A stretch of 64,000 bases of DNA from Streptomyces violaceusniger Tu 4113 (GTDB lineage: Bacteria; Actinomycetota; Actinomycetes; Streptomycetales; Streptomycetaceae): the NCBI RefSeq assembly GCF_000147815.2, contig NC_015957.1, forward strand, positions 1,922,001 to 1,986,000, in the 5' to 3' direction. Under the pieces are notes generated by a model that saw only the letters and a program-made list of their open reading frames with translations, made no database searches and had not been told where the DNA came from. Below, piece after piece: positions 1 to 9,053 of this stretch. Position numbers and translations under genes: made by a program. The stretch's first letter is position 1. Every line of letters starts with the position of its first letter.

Positions 1-1
1 G

Positions 2-403
2 GACTTCGGCTTCTGGACGATCCTCATCGCCCACATCATGTTCTGCCTGAGCTTTGTCGTGACGGCCGTCAAGGCGCGGGTGATGTCCATGGACCCCCGG
101 CTGGAACAGGCCGCCCAGGACCTCTACGCCTCCCCGGCGCAGACCTTTGTGCGCGTCACCCTGCCGATCGCCGCGCCCGGTATAGCCGCCGGCGCGCTGC
201 TGTCCTTCGCGCTCTCCTTCGACGACTTCATCATCACCAACTTCAACGCCGGTTCGACCGTGACCTTCCCCATGTTCGTCTGGGGATCCGCACAGCGCGG
301 CACGCCCGTGCAGATCAATGTGATCGGAACGGCGATGTTCGCCGTCGCGGTGCTGTGCGTTCTCGCCGGCCAACTGGCCGGCGCCCGCCGCAAGAGGAGC
401 TGA
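2..403 (+). CDS. ABC transporter permease, PotC-like (C-terminal part)
   Basis: This is the last 133 residues of an inner-membrane permease whose 5' end lies before the window. The frame is open from base 2. The EAA-loop region is visible as EQAAQDLYASPAQTF, followed by VTLPIAAPGIAAGALLS and a hydrophobic helix containing SFDDFIITNF, the sequence style of PotC/YdcV spermidine/putrescine permeases. A final membrane helix precedes the basic tail ARRKRS. The stop is five bases before an FAD oxidoreductase gene, so the two are probably co-transcribed. With gabT and an aldehyde dehydrogenase nearby, polyamine import is the likely role. The substrate is inferred from family and context. Confidence 0.88.
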   Translation, partial: DFGFWTILIAHIMFCLSFVVTAVKARVMSMDPRLEQAAQDLYASPAQTFVRVTLPIAAPGIAAGALLSFALSFDDFIITNFNAGSTVTFPMFVWGSAQRGTPVQINVIGTAMFAVAVLCVLAGQLAGARRKRS

Positions 404-408
404 AAACC

Positions 409-1857
409 ATGGCCACGGACGCCATGACCCGCTCACCCGGGGGCGACAGCGCGCCCGGCCCGTCCGCCCTCAAAGCCCTGGCCGACGCCGCGTACCGGCC
501 GTACTGGCTGGACGACCCCGGCAGGCCCCGCCCCCGCCCCGCCCTGGTCGGGGAGGAGCGCTGCGATCTGCTCGTCGTCGGCGGCGGCTACAGCGGACTG
601 TGGACCGCCCTGATCGCCAAGGAGCGCGACCCCGACCGCGAGGTGGTCTTGGTCGAGGGCCAGGAGATCGGCTGGGCCGCGTCCGGACGCAACGGCGGCT
701 TCTGCGCCGCCTCCCTCACCCACGGCCTCGGCAACGGCGCGGCCCGCTGGCCCGATGAGCTGGCCGAACTCGAGCGGCTCGGCCACCGCAACCTCGACGC
801 CATCGAATCCGCCGTCGAGCGCTACGGCATCGACTGCGACTTCGAACGCACCGGCGAGATCGATGTGGCCACCGCGCCCCACCAGGTCGAGGAGTTGCGC
901 GAAACCGTCGAACAGGCCGGTGCCCTCGGCCTCGAGCCGCCGGAGTTCCTCGACCGCGACGCGGTGCGCGCCGAGGTCGACTCGCCCACCTTTCTGGCCG
1001 GGCTGTGGGACCGCCGGGGCGTGGCCATGGTCCACCCCGCCCGGCTCGCCTGGGGCCTGGCACGGGCCTGCGCCGAGCTGGGCGTACGGATCTACGAGCA
1101 CACCCCGGCCGAACGGCTGGCGAGCAGCGGGGCGGCGATGGCCGTCCGCACCCCCTACGGGCGGGTCCGCGCCCGCCAGGTGGCGCTCGCTACCAACGCC
1201 TTCCCCGCCCTGGTGCGCCGCGTCCGCCCGTTCATCGCCCCGGTCTACGACCATGCGCTGATGACCGAACCGCTCACCGAGGAGCAGCTCGAGGCGATCG
1301 GCTGGCAGCGCAGGCAGGGACTCAGCGACACCGCCAACCACTTCCACTACTTCCGGCTCACCGCCGACCGGCGCATCCTGTGGGGCGGCTACGACATCGT
1401 CTACCGCTACGGCGGACGGGTGCGCGCCGAATACGATCACCACCCCGCCACCTACCGCACCCTCGCCCAGCACTTCTTCCAGTGCTTCCCGCAACTGGAG
1501 GGCGTGCGCTTCAGCCATGCCTGGGGCGGCGCCATCGACACCTGCTCGCGCTTCTCCGCGTTCTTCGGCAGCGCGCACGGGGGGAGGGTGGCGTACGCGC
1601 TCGGCTATACGGGCCTGGGGGTCGGGGCGACCCGCTTCGGCGCCGAGGTGATGCTCGATCTGCTCGCCGGTGAGCGCACCGAACGCACCCGCCTGGAGAT
1701 GGTCCGCAGCAAGCCCCTGCCCTTCCCGCCGGAGCCGGTGCGCTGGGCGGGCATCGGCATCACCCAGTGGTCCATGACCCGGGCCGACGAGAACGGCGGG
1801 CGCCGCAATCTGTGGCTGAAGGCCATGGACAAGGTGGGGCTGGGGTTCGACAGCTGA
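409..1857 (+). CDS. FAD-dependent oxidoreductase, PuuB/DAO family
   Basis: The 482-residue protein has the DAO-fold dinucleotide motif VVGGGYSGLWTA near residue 55 and the downstream ASGRNGGF motif typical of the gamma-glutamylputrescine oxidase/glycine oxidase group. A C-terminal GYTGLGVG segment fits the second FAD-contact region. The likely reaction is oxidative deamination of a polyamine or its gamma-glutamyl derivative to an aldehyde, in the cytoplasm. The ATG at 409 was chosen because a GAGGAG ribosome site sits about nine bases upstream; an earlier GTG would overlap the permease gene by about 50 bases. It follows the polyamine permease directly and probably shares its transcript. The exact substrate cannot be read from the sequence. 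Confidence 0.88.
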   Translation: MATDAMTRSPGGDSAPGPSALKALADAAYRPYWLDDPGRPRPRPALVGEERCDLLVVGGGYSGLWTALIAKERDPDREVVLVEGQEIGWAASGRNGGFCAASLTHGLGNGAARWPDELAELERLGHRNLDAIESAVERYGIDCDFERTGEIDVATAPHQVEELRETVEQAGALGLEPPEFLDRDAVRAEVDSPTFLAGLWDRRGVAMVHPARLAWGLARACAELGVRIYEHTPAERLASSGAAMAVRTPYGRVRARQVALATNAFPALVRRVRPFIAPVYDHALMTEPLTEEQLEAIGWQRRQGLSDTANHFHYFRLTADRRILWGGYDIVYRYGGRVRAEYDHHPATYRTLAQHFFQCFPQLEGVRFSHAWGGAIDTCSRFSAFFGSAHGGRVAYALGYTGLGVGATRFGAEVMLDLLAGERTERTRLEMVRSKPLPFPPEPVRWAGIGITQWSMTRADENGGRRNLWLKAMDKVGLGFDS

Positions 1858-1925
1858 GCTGAGCCGGGCTGCCGTTGCCCTGGGCCCGTTCCGCGTGGCC
1901 TGGGGCAACCGCGGCGCGCTTTCAG

Positions 1926-2672
1926 CTAGCGGCCGGGGCTCGACCGGCTCAAACCGTCACCCTGGCTGCTCCGGCTGAGCCGGAGCATCGCCCACAGCAG
2001 CAGACCGGACAGACACCAGCTCGCGACCGTGTCCAGCGGCCAGTGGTAGCCGCGCCGGACCAGCCCGACGGCCACGGCGAGGTTCAGTACGGCGACGGCC
2101 ACCAGAAGGGGCCGCCGGAGCCGCGGGCGCAGGAGAGGGTGGAGGAGCAGCGCCGCCGCGCCATAGGCGACGGCGGCCGTCGCGGCATGGCCGGAGGGGA
2201 AGAATCCGGTCTCGCCCGCCAGCGGACCCGGCGGGCCGGGGCGGTCGATCAGCGCCTTGAACGGAACCACCAGCGCCGGAACCGCCGCCATCGCCACCGC
2301 GGCGGCCAGCGGCGGCAGCCACCAGCGCGGCTCTCCCGCGCGCCGGGCGCACCACGCCGTCCAGCCTAGGGCGACGGCGAGAACGGGAACCGCCACCGCC
2401 GTATTGCCGAGGTCGGCGAGGAACTCGGCGACGGGGGAGGGGAACGCCGAGCCGGCGATCGCGCGGCCGAGCCGTTCGTCGTAGGTCCGCAGGGGGCCAT
2501 GGGCGGCGATCTGCCAGGTGCACAGCGCGAGCAGTGCGATCAGTGCGAGGGGTGTGAGGAGCGTGCGGGGCGCGAAGAACGGCGCCCGGGGCGCGGAAGG
2601 GGAGTGAACAGTCGGCAGCCCCGGAACAGGGGGGGTAGTTCCGGGGCTGCCGTGGCGACCGGTGTGCCGCAC
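1926..2672 (-). CDS. PAP2-family membrane phosphatase
   Basis: This is a predicted multi-pass membrane protein of the phosphatidic acid phosphatase type 2 superfamily. The three conserved phosphatase signatures are visible: KALIDRPGPPG (motif 1), FFPSGHAATA (motif 2) and RRGYHWPLDTVA (motif 3, with the catalytic His and Asp). Five or six hydrophobic helices surround them. Such enzymes dephosphorylate undecaprenyl diphosphate or phosphatidic acid at the outer membrane face. The start is uncertain: the reading frame is open to 2879, with a GTG at 2672 and an ATG at 2828, and none has a convincing ribosome site. A 15-bp inverted repeat at 2613-2652 lies just inside the chosen start. It is downstream of gabT on the same strand. 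Confidence 0.8.
   Translation of the reverse strand: MRHTGRHGSPGTTPPVPGLPTVHSPSAPRAPFFAPRTLLTPLALIALLALCTWQIAAHGPLRTYDERLGRAIAGSAFPSPVAEFLADLGNTAVAVPVLAVALGWTAWCARRAGEPRWWLPPLAAAVAMAAVPALVVPFKALIDRPGPPGPLAGETGFFPSGHAATAAVAYGAAALLLHPLLRPRLRRPLLVAVAVLNLAVAVGLVRRGYHWPLDTVASWCLSGLLLWAMLRLSRSSQGDGLSRSSPGR
2613..2652. repeat. Perfect 15-bp inverted repeat, 10-base spacer
   Basis: CGGCAGCCCCGGAAC at 2613-2627 is exactly complementary to 2638-2652. The hairpin lies where the PAP2 gene appears to begin, downstream of gabT on the same strand. It could terminate gabT transcription or sequester the PAP2 start. No T-run follows in either direction. Confidence 0.6.
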
Positions 2673-2930
2673 GCCCCGGGGGGTTTGGGGCGGGCGGCCG
2701 TCCGATCGGTGAGGAGATCCGGAGCCGGAGGCTCCAGTGGTGTGCGCGAGGGCACAGCCGGGTCGGGGCTGGGGAAGCACCGGCTCGGCATCGCCCGCAG
2801 TCCCCTGCGAGCGGGGTGTTTCTCTCATCTGGAATGACCGTACGGCAGCGAAGCCCCGCCCGACAGGCCGATCACCCACCTGTCATCGGCCCCGCACATC
2901 TTCTTCACTCCACCCATCGATTACCCACAG

Positions 2931-4280
2931 TCACAGCTCGGCGAAGGCGCTCTCGAGGACGTCGAGACCCTCGTTCAGAAGGTCCTCGCCGATCACCAGC
3001 GGCGGCAGGAAACGCAGCACATTGCCGTAGGTTCCGCAGGTCAGCACCAGCAGCCCGGCCGAGTGGCACGCCTTGGCGACGGCGGCCGTGGCCTCGGGGG
3101 CGGGGTCCTTGGTGCCGGACTTCACCAGTTCGATGGCGATCATGGCGCCGCGGCCGCGGAGGTCGCCGATGATGTCGTACTTCTCCTGCATCGCGGCGAG
3201 GCGGCCCTTCATGACCTCCTCGATGCGCTTGGCCTTGGCGTTGAGATCCAGCTCGCGCATCGTCTCGATCGCGCCGAGCGCCGCCGCGCACGCCACCGGG
3301 TTTCCGCCGTAGGTGCCGCCGAGGCCGCCGGAGTGCGCCGCGTCCATGATCTCCGCGCGGCCGGTGACGGCGGCGAGCGGCAGACCGCCCGCGATGCCCT
3401 TGGCGGTGGTGATCAGGTCCGGGACGATGCCCTCGTCCTCACAGGCAAACCACTGGCCGGTGCGGCAGAAGCCGGACTGGATCTCGTCCGCGACGAAGAC
3501 GATGCCGTTGGCCTTGGCGAACTCCGCGATCCTGGGCAGGAAGCCCTTGGCGGGCTCGATGAAGCCGCCCTCGCCGAGGACCGGCTCGATGATGATCGCG
3601 GCCACGTTCTCCGCCCCGATCTGCTTGCTGATCATGTCGATGGCCTGGGCCGCGGCCTCCTCGGCGCAGTTCTCCGGGCCGGTCGGCCAGCGGTAGGGGT
3701 AGGCGAGCGGAACACGGTGGATCTCGGGCGCGAAGGGGCCGAAGCCCTGCTTGTACGGCATGTTCTTGGCGGTGAGCGCCATGGTGAGGTTGGTCCGGCC
3801 GTGGTAGCCGTGGTCGAAAACGACGACCGCCTGGCGCTTGGTGTACGAACGGGCGATCTTCACCGCGTTCTCCACCGCCTCGGCGCCCGAGTTGAACAGC
3901 GCCGACTTCTTGGCGTGGTCGCCGGGCGTGAGCCGGGCCAGCTCCTCGCAGACCTCCACATAGCCCTCGTACGGCGTGACCATGAAACAGGTGTGCGTGA
4001 AGTCCGCCAGCTGCGCGGACGCCCGGCGCACGACGGCCTCCGCGGAGGAGCCGACGGAGGTCACGGCGATACCGGAACCGAAGTCGATCAGCGAGTTGCC
4101 GTCCACGTCCTCGATCACACCGCCGCCCGCACGCACGGTGAAGACCGGCAGCACACTCCCCACCCCGCCGGCGACCGCAGCGTTCTTACGGGCGAGCAGC
4201 TCCTGCGACTTCGGGCCGGGAATGGCGGTGACGACGCGACGCTCCTGGGGGAGGGACGGGCCTCCGGACAGTTCGGTCAT
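2931..4280 (-). CDS. gabT: 4-aminobutyrate aminotransferase
   Basis: This class-III PLP-dependent aminotransferase (449 aa) transfers the amino group of GABA to 2-oxoglutarate, giving succinate semialdehyde and glutamate. The sequence shows NSGAEAVENAVKIAR (cofactor phosphate site), FDHGYHGRTN, the PLP-binding FVADEIQSGFCRTG with its Asp, and TTAKGIAGGLPLAA with the Schiff-base Lys near residue 294. The length is normal for GabT. The ATG at 4280 has a GGAG ribosome site; the frame stays open to 4394 but that extension is unlike the family. It is divergent from the membrane ATPase gene, and five direct repeats sit in the shared upstream region. The aldehyde dehydrogenase at 9233 would take the next step. 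Confidence 0.95.
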   Translation of the reverse strand: MTELSGGPSLPQERRVVTAIPGPKSQELLARKNAAVAGGVGSVLPVFTVRAGGGVIEDVDGNSLIDFGSGIAVTSVGSSAEAVVRRASAQLADFTHTCFMVTPYEGYVEVCEELARLTPGDHAKKSALFNSGAEAVENAVKIARSYTKRQAVVVFDHGYHGRTNLTMALTAKNMPYKQGFGPFAPEIHRVPLAYPYRWPTGPENCAEEAAAQAIDMISKQIGAENVAAIIIEPVLGEGGFIEPAKGFLPRIAEFAKANGIVFVADEIQSGFCRTGQWFACEDEGIVPDLITTAKGIAGGLPLAAVTGRAEIMDAAHSGGLGGTYGGNPVACAAALGAIETMRELDLNAKAKRIEEVMKGRLAAMQEKYDIIGDLRGRGAMIAIELVKSGTKDPAPEATAAVAKACHSAGLLVLTCGTYGNVLRFLPPLVIGEDLLNEGLDVLESAFAEL

Positions 4281-4410
4281 GAGGGGCTCCAGGGGAAAGA
4301 ACAGCGGTTTTAGTCGCAGGCTAGGGGCGCGGCGGCGGATGAGGCATGTTCCGTTCGGGAGCACTGCGCGTGTTGCCTTGTCCGCGACGGCCATAGCCCG
4401 GCGGCCGCCT

Positions 4411-4505
4411 TACGGATCCGGCGGCGACTTTACGGACCCGGTGACCGTTTACGGATCCGGTGACCGCTTTACGGATCCAGTGACCGCTTTAGGGACCCCG
4501 CGAGT
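4411..4505. repeat. Five imperfect ~20-bp direct repeats upstream of gabT
   Basis: The unit reads about TTTACGGATCCGGTGACCGC. Copies begin near 4410, 4429, 4448, 4468 and 4488; the third and fourth are almost identical and the first and fifth are degenerate. Spacing of 18-20 bp puts the copies nearly two helical turns apart. The array lies between gabT and the divergent ATPase gene and is a good candidate for a cooperative regulator site, possibly the PucR protein coded at 7231. It is direct observation; the function is inferred. Confidence 0.75.
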
Positions 4506-4608
4506 GAGACGGCACCGCCCGGGTCGCTGAACTCCCCGCGCGGGAACACTAGATTGAGCGATGGCGCGAAAGCCGAGGAACAGCCGGTCAGGGGGCAAGG
4601 GGCAGCAC

Positions 4609-7023
4609 ATGGACACCGAGGGCACGTTCGACCCACGCAGCACACGCCACAACCCGCTCCCACCCCCGCCCCCGCAATCCCCGCCCTCGGCAACCTCAGA
4701 AGTCCGGCCGCAGCCGCCGCGCGAGCCGGAGCACCCGCGCGCGTCAGCGGAACAGCCCTCCACGCCGCGGCTCGCGGCGGACGCTCCATCACAGGGCTCA
4801 GGTGGACCGTGGCACCCAAACGGCAGGGACACGCCTCCTCCGGAGACCGGCCCGTCACCAGCAGCCTGGCCGCCCGTCGCCGCTCCCGGGACAGCCGCGA
4901 GCCCCCCGGCCGGGCCGCCGCCGATGCCGCGGACCGCGCCCCCGGCGGCCCCCGGCGCGGCCCCGGTCCCCGCTCAGGCCCCCGGCGCGGCCTCGGTCCC
5001 CGGGCCCGCGGCCCGCCCGTCCTTCGTCGCCTGGCTGCGCGCTCCGCGGTCCGAGGCGGCGCCGGGGGTGTGGACGTACGAGCACAAGCCGAAGGCGCCG
5101 GAGGAGCCGGATCGCATCCCAGGGCGGCGGCTGCTCAGCGGGGCACTGATCTCCCTGCTCTGCGGCTGGCTGGTCTGGTCGCTGCTCTGGAACGGGTACC
5201 TGGGCGGCTATTGGCTGTGGCCCATGTATCTGCTGACTCCGGACTCGTGGTACGAGCGCGGGGGCAACACACAGGCGGGCTGGTGGGCCCAGCGGATCTA
5301 TATCGGCATTGCTCTCGCCTGCCTTGCCGTGATCTTCGGCCGCGTCGGCCACTGGTCCGAAGTCTGGCGCCGTTATGTCGCGCCCCTCTTCCGGCGGGCC
5401 TGGGATGAGCCCGCCCCGGAGGCGGCCGCCGCGGGGCGGCCCGAGGGGGATCCGCTGGAGTGGCCGCACTTGCGGGCCGCCGGGGCGCACAGTGCGGCTG
5501 ATCGGTTGGCGGCGGACGCACGGGCGGGGGCCATGAATGACGTCGACCATGCCCGGATCGAGCGCGCCTGGCAGTCCGTGCGGGCCGGGAGGAACTCCCT
5601 CGGCTCGTTCACCGACACCGTGCTGCGCCACGGTGCCGCCTCGTACGGTCACCCGTCCGGGGCCCGGGATCTGCCCGCCAGGACGGCGCGGCACGATCTC
5701 CTCGCCCATCAGGTCCGCCTCGGCACCGCCGCCGACGACCCCCGCAACCCTTACCAGCACCGCGGCGTCGGGCTGGCCCTCGAGCCCGATGTGCTCGCCA
5801 CCTCGCTGCTTGCCGTCGGGCCGCCCGGTTCGGGGAAGACGGGGCGGATGGTGCGGCCCGTCGTGGAGTCGCTGTGTCTGCAGGCGCTCGCCGGGCAGGT
5901 CGCCGTCGTGGCGGTCGGGGCGGCGGGGGCCGGGCTCGGGGCGGATGAGGCGTTCGACGTCGTCGTGAAGATCGGCCGGCCCGACTCCGGCTACGACTTC
6001 GACCTCTACGGCGGCACCACCGACCCCGACGAGGCCGCGGGCATCCTCGCCGAGGCCCTGATCGGCGACATGGCCGCCTCGCTGCCCGGCGGGGACAGCC
6101 GGCGCGCCGCCACCGCGCTGGCCCAGTTGCTCGGCCCCTACCGTGCCGCCCACGGCCGCTTCCCGTCCGTCCCGGATCTGCGGGAGCTGCTGGACGGTTC
6201 CAAGTCGGCCGTCAACGCGCTGCGCGCGGCGCTGGACGAGGCCGGGGAGCGGGCGCAGGCCCGTGAGCTGGAGGCGCGGGTCCGGCAGTCGGGTGCGCCC
6301 GGGGACGTGGGCACGCTGCTCGCGGACCGGATCGCGCTGCTGGACCGGCCCGCGTTCGCCGATTTCTTCGACACCACCGGCGACCGCCGCCCGTTCTCCC
6401 TCCGCGCCCTCGAACACCCCCTCCGGGTCCGTATCGATCTGCCCGAGCGCGGCCATGCGGAGGCGTCGCGGATGCTGGCGCGGCTGGTCCTGGCGCAGTT
6501 CACCGAGTGCGCCGTGGGCCGCGCCGACCGTTCGCTGTTCGCCTGTCTGGTTCTCGACGACGCCTCGCACACCATCACCCCCGAGGCCCTGCGCGGTATC
6601 CAGCGGCTCCGTTCCGCCCACGCGGGCGCCGTGCTCACCCTCCGCACCCTCGACGACGTCCCCGAGGCGCTGCGCAGCGCCCTGCTCGGCGCGGTCGGCT
6701 GCCGGATGGCCTGCGCCGGGGTGACGACCTGGGACGGGGCGCGGTTCGCGGAGGTGTGGGGGACGGAGTGGGTCGAGACGCGGGACATCACCGACCGGCA
6801 GATCATCGCCGAGGAACCGCTCACCAAGGTGCTGCACTTCATCCGTAAGGTCGTCACCGGCAAGGCGGTGACCACGCAGTCGGTGACCGTACGGACGGTG
6901 GAGCGCGAGCGCTGGTCCGCGTCCGAGCTGGCCCACGCGGTTCCCGCCGGGCATGCGGTGCTGTCCGTGACCTCCGTAAGGGGCGAGGGCGGGCCGCCGG
7001 TGCTGGTGGATCTCCGCGGGTGA
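4609..7023 (+). CDS. VirD4/TraD-like membrane ATP/GTP-binding protein
   Basis: The protein has a proline-rich N-terminal ~150 residues, two predicted transmembrane helices (around GALISLLCGWLVWSLLW and IYIGIALACLAVIFG), and a cytoplasmic P-loop domain with Walker A GPPGSGKT near residue 405. A hydrophobic strand ending in Asp-Asp (CLVLDDASH) is a probable Walker B. The layout resembles TraD/VirD4 coupling proteins, but no relaxase or conjugation gene is nearby, so a transfer role is not supported. The ATG at 4609 follows AAGGGG; an ATG at 4561 is also open and lies just after a TAGATT -10-like hexamer, so a leaderless longer form is possible. Function unknown; broadly conserved in streptomycetes from memory of the family. 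Confidence 0.75.
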   Translation: MDTEGTFDPRSTRHNPLPPPPPQSPPSATSEVRPQPPREPEHPRASAEQPSTPRLAADAPSQGSGGPWHPNGRDTPPPETGPSPAAWPPVAAPGTAASPPAGPPPMPRTAPPAAPGAAPVPAQAPGAASVPGPAARPSFVAWLRAPRSEAAPGVWTYEHKPKAPEEPDRIPGRRLLSGALISLLCGWLVWSLLWNGYLGGYWLWPMYLLTPDSWYERGGNTQAGWWAQRIYIGIALACLAVIFGRVGHWSEVWRRYVAPLFRRAWDEPAPEAAAAGRPEGDPLEWPHLRAAGAHSAADRLAADARAGAMNDVDHARIERAWQSVRAGRNSLGSFTDTVLRHGAASYGHPSGARDLPARTARHDLLAHQVRLGTAADDPRNPYQHRGVGLALEPDVLATSLLAVGPPGSGKTGRMVRPVVESLCLQALAGQVAVVAVGAAGAGLGADEAFDVVVKIGRPDSGYDFDLYGGTTDPDEAAGILAEALIGDMAASLPGGDSRRAATALAQLLGPYRAAHGRFPSVPDLRELLDGSKSAVNALRAALDEAGERAQARELEARVRQSGAPGDVGTLLADRIALLDRPAFADFFDTTGDRRPFSLRALEHPLRVRIDLPERGHAEASRMLARLVLAQFTECAVGRADRSLFACLVLDDASHTITPEALRGIQRLRSAHAGAVLTLRTLDDVPEALRSALLGAVGCRMACAGVTTWDGARFAEVWGTEWVETRDITDRQIIAEEPLTKVLHFIRKVVTGKAVTTQSVTVRTVERERWSASELAHAVPAGHAVLSVTSVRGEGGPPVLVDLRG

Positions 7024-7072
7024 CCGACCGGTGCCCCAGGTGTTCCTCATTGCCGCAGTCAGCTGTTCTGCC

Positions 7073-7106
7073 GCGGTTGCCCCGCTCAACGTGACGGGGC
7101 AACCGC
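7073..7106 (+). terminator. Hairpin after the membrane ATPase gene
   Basis: GCGGTTGCCCCG at 7073-7084 pairs perfectly with 7095-7106 around a 10-base loop. It begins 49 bases after the ATPase stop codon and lies before the PucR gene. Streptomycete terminators often lack a U-tract, as here. Confidence 0.7.
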
Positions 7107-7230
7107 AGCGTCACGGCCAGACCGGTGGCCAAATCAGGCCGTCAATTCCCCGTATTCCTCCATTGAGGCAGAATCGGCAGTAGCCGTTCATACGGGGCGG
7201 TGAAGTCGTCGCGTTCGCATCGAAGGTGCC

Positions 7231-8994
7231 ATGCCTCCCACGCTCGCCTCACTCGTCCGCCACCCCGGTCTCAAGCTGTCCGTGCTCGCGGGCGAGGACC
7301 GGCTGGAGACGCCCGTGCGCTGGGCACATGTCAGCGAGCTCGCCGACCCCGTGCCCTATCTGGAGGGCGGCGAGCTGCTCCTGGTCACCGCGATGCAGAT
7401 CGAGGCCGAGGACCCGGATGAGATGAGCCGCTATGTGCGGCGGCTGGTGGGAGCGGGGGTGGTCGGGCTCGGCTTCGCGCTCGGCGTCAAGTACGCCGAG
7501 GTGCCGGCCGCGCTCGCCGCGGCGGCCAAGGAGGAGGGGCTGCCGCTGATCGGCGTGCCCCGCCCCACCCCCTTCATCGCGATCAGCAAGGCCGTCTCCG
7601 CGGCGATAGCCGCCGACCAGTACCGGGCCGTGACCGCCGGGTTCGAGGCGCAGCGCGAGCTGACCCGCGCCGCCATCGGCGCCGAGGGGCCCACCGCGCT
7701 GCTCGCCCGGCTCGCCGCCCATGTCGACGGCTGGGCCGCGCTCTACGACGTCTCCGGCTCCGTGGTCGCCGCCGCCCCCGACTGGGCCGCCCGCCGTGCC
7801 GCCCGGCTCACCGCCGACGTCGAGCGGCTGCGCTCCCGCCCCGGCCCCGCGAGCATCGTGGTCGGCGGGGGCGGCGAGGCCGGGGCCACGGGTGCGGAAC
7901 CGGCCGAGGACACGGCCGCCGCCGACCGGGTGGAGCTCCAGTCCCTGGGCACCGGGCGCCGTACCACCCGTGGCGTACTCGCGGTCGGCACGGGCGCGCC
8001 GCTGGGCACCGCCGAGCGCTATGCCGTGCACTCCGCGGTGGCGCTGCTGACCCTGACCACCGAGCGTTCCCGCGCCCTGCGGGAGGCCGAGCAGCGGCTC
8101 GGCGCCGCCGTGCTGCGGATGCTGCTCGCGGGCGAGCCCGACCATGCGCGGGCGGTCGCCGGGCGGCTGTACGGCGGGCTGCTCGACGCGCCGTTCCGGA
8201 TGCTGGTCGCCGAGGTGCCGTCCGGCGGCGCGGCCCAGCGGCCCCGCGCGGCCACGCCCGGAGCGGACGAGGCCCCTCCGGAGCCCTTCGCCGAAGCCAC
8301 CACGACGGCCACGGGCGCGGCCGCGGGTGAAGCCGAGGCGGCCGACCCCCTCGCCACGCTCACCGACACCATGGAGGCGGCAGCGGCCCGCATCGGCGAG
8401 TCGGTGCTGGTGGTGCCCGACGGCGAACGGCTCATCGTGCTGGCCCCCGACGGCGGCGCGGCGGTCGCGGCATGCGCCGAGCACGCCCGGGCCGTCGAGA
8501 GCCGTCGCGGCACCAAGGCCCGCCCCCGCGACCGTACGGCCGCCACCGCGCCCCATGGCGACGAGCTCGTCATCGGGCTGTCCGCCCCCGCGGGCCCCAT
8601 CGCCGCCGCTGCCGCCTACCGCCAGGCCGAGCAGGCGCTGTCGGTGGCGCGCCGCCGTGGCCGGATGCTGGTCGAGCATGAGCAGGTCGCGGCGGGTTCC
8701 GTGCTGCCCCTGCTCGCCGACGACGCCGTAAGGGCGTTCGCGGACGGCATGCTGCGTGCCCTGCACGAGCACGACGCCACCGGCCGGGGCGATCTGGTCG
8801 CCTCGCTGCGCGCCTGGCTCTCCCGGCACGGCCAGTGGGACGCGGCCGCCGCCGACCTCGGCGTCCACCGGCACACCCTGCGCTACCGGATGCGCCGCGT
8901 CGAGGAGATCCTGGGCCGCTCCCTGGACGACCCGGACGTCCGCATGGAGCTCTGGCTCGCCCTCAAGGCCACGGCCGCCGGTACCTCGGCCTGA
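7231..8994 (+). CDS. PucR-family transcriptional regulator
   Basis: The 587-residue protein begins with a PucR sensor domain (residues ~5-125: LASLVRHPGLKLSVLAGED, with the ELLLVTAMQI motif). A middle GGDEF-like region contains a low-complexity Ala/Thr insert near residues 335-375. The C-terminal HTH_30 domain (~525-580) shows SRHGQWDAAAADLGVHRHTL followed by RYRMRRVEEILGR. PucR regulators respond to nitrogen compounds such as purines, GABA or polyamines. It lies between gabT and the aldehyde dehydrogenase and is the natural candidate controller of both. The ATG at 7231 follows GAAGGTG at good spacing. The ligand is not evident from sequence. Confidence 0.9.
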   Translation: MPPTLASLVRHPGLKLSVLAGEDRLETPVRWAHVSELADPVPYLEGGELLLVTAMQIEAEDPDEMSRYVRRLVGAGVVGLGFALGVKYAEVPAALAAAAKEEGLPLIGVPRPTPFIAISKAVSAAIAADQYRAVTAGFEAQRELTRAAIGAEGPTALLARLAAHVDGWAALYDVSGSVVAAAPDWAARRAARLTADVERLRSRPGPASIVVGGGGEAGATGAEPAEDTAAADRVELQSLGTGRRTTRGVLAVGTGAPLGTAERYAVHSAVALLTLTTERSRALREAEQRLGAAVLRMLLAGEPDHARAVAGRLYGGLLDAPFRMLVAEVPSGGAAQRPRAATPGADEAPPEPFAEATTTATGAAAGEAEAADPLATLTDTMEAAAARIGESVLVVPDGERLIVLAPDGGAAVAACAEHARAVESRRGTKARPRDRTAATAPHGDELVIGLSAPAGPIAAAAAYRQAEQALSVARRRGRMLVEHEQVAAGSVLPLLADDAVRAFADGMLRALHEHDATGRGDLVASLRAWLSRHGQWDAAAADLGVHRHTLRYRMRRVEEILGRSLDDPDVRMELWLALKATAAGTSA

Positions 8995-9053
8995 GGCGGT
9001 ACCTCGGCCTGAAGCGCGCATCTGCGCTACGAGCCGACCGCTACGAGCCGACC
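8979..9053. repeat. Two adjacent short tandem duplications
   Basis: CGGTACCTCGGCCTGA occurs at 8979-8994, ending on the PucR stop codon, and again at 8997-9012. GCTACGAGCCGACC is then repeated back-to-back at 9026-9039 and 9040-9053. These look like recent slippage duplications in the spacer before the aldehyde dehydrogenase gene. No regulatory role is evident. Confidence 0.8.

Noticed and set aside
433..1908. A 491-codon reverse-strand frame opposite the FAD oxidoreductase
   Set aside because: The long open frame is a GC-rich antisense shadow; its protein has no domain and the plus-strand gene has clear motifs.
1874..1909. GTTGCCC/GGGCAAC inverted repeat between the FAD oxidoreductase and PAP2 genes
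   Set aside because: Only seven paired bases around a 22-base loop; too weak to call a terminator.
4609..7023. The TraD-like gene as a mark of an integrated conjugative element
   Set aside because: No integrase, att duplication, relaxase or replication gene is present, and flanking genes are in a normal chromosomal arrangement.
4855..7089. A 744-codon reverse-strand frame opposite the TraD-like ATPase
   Set aside because: It mirrors the coding frame, contains no recognisable domain, and has no ribosome site.
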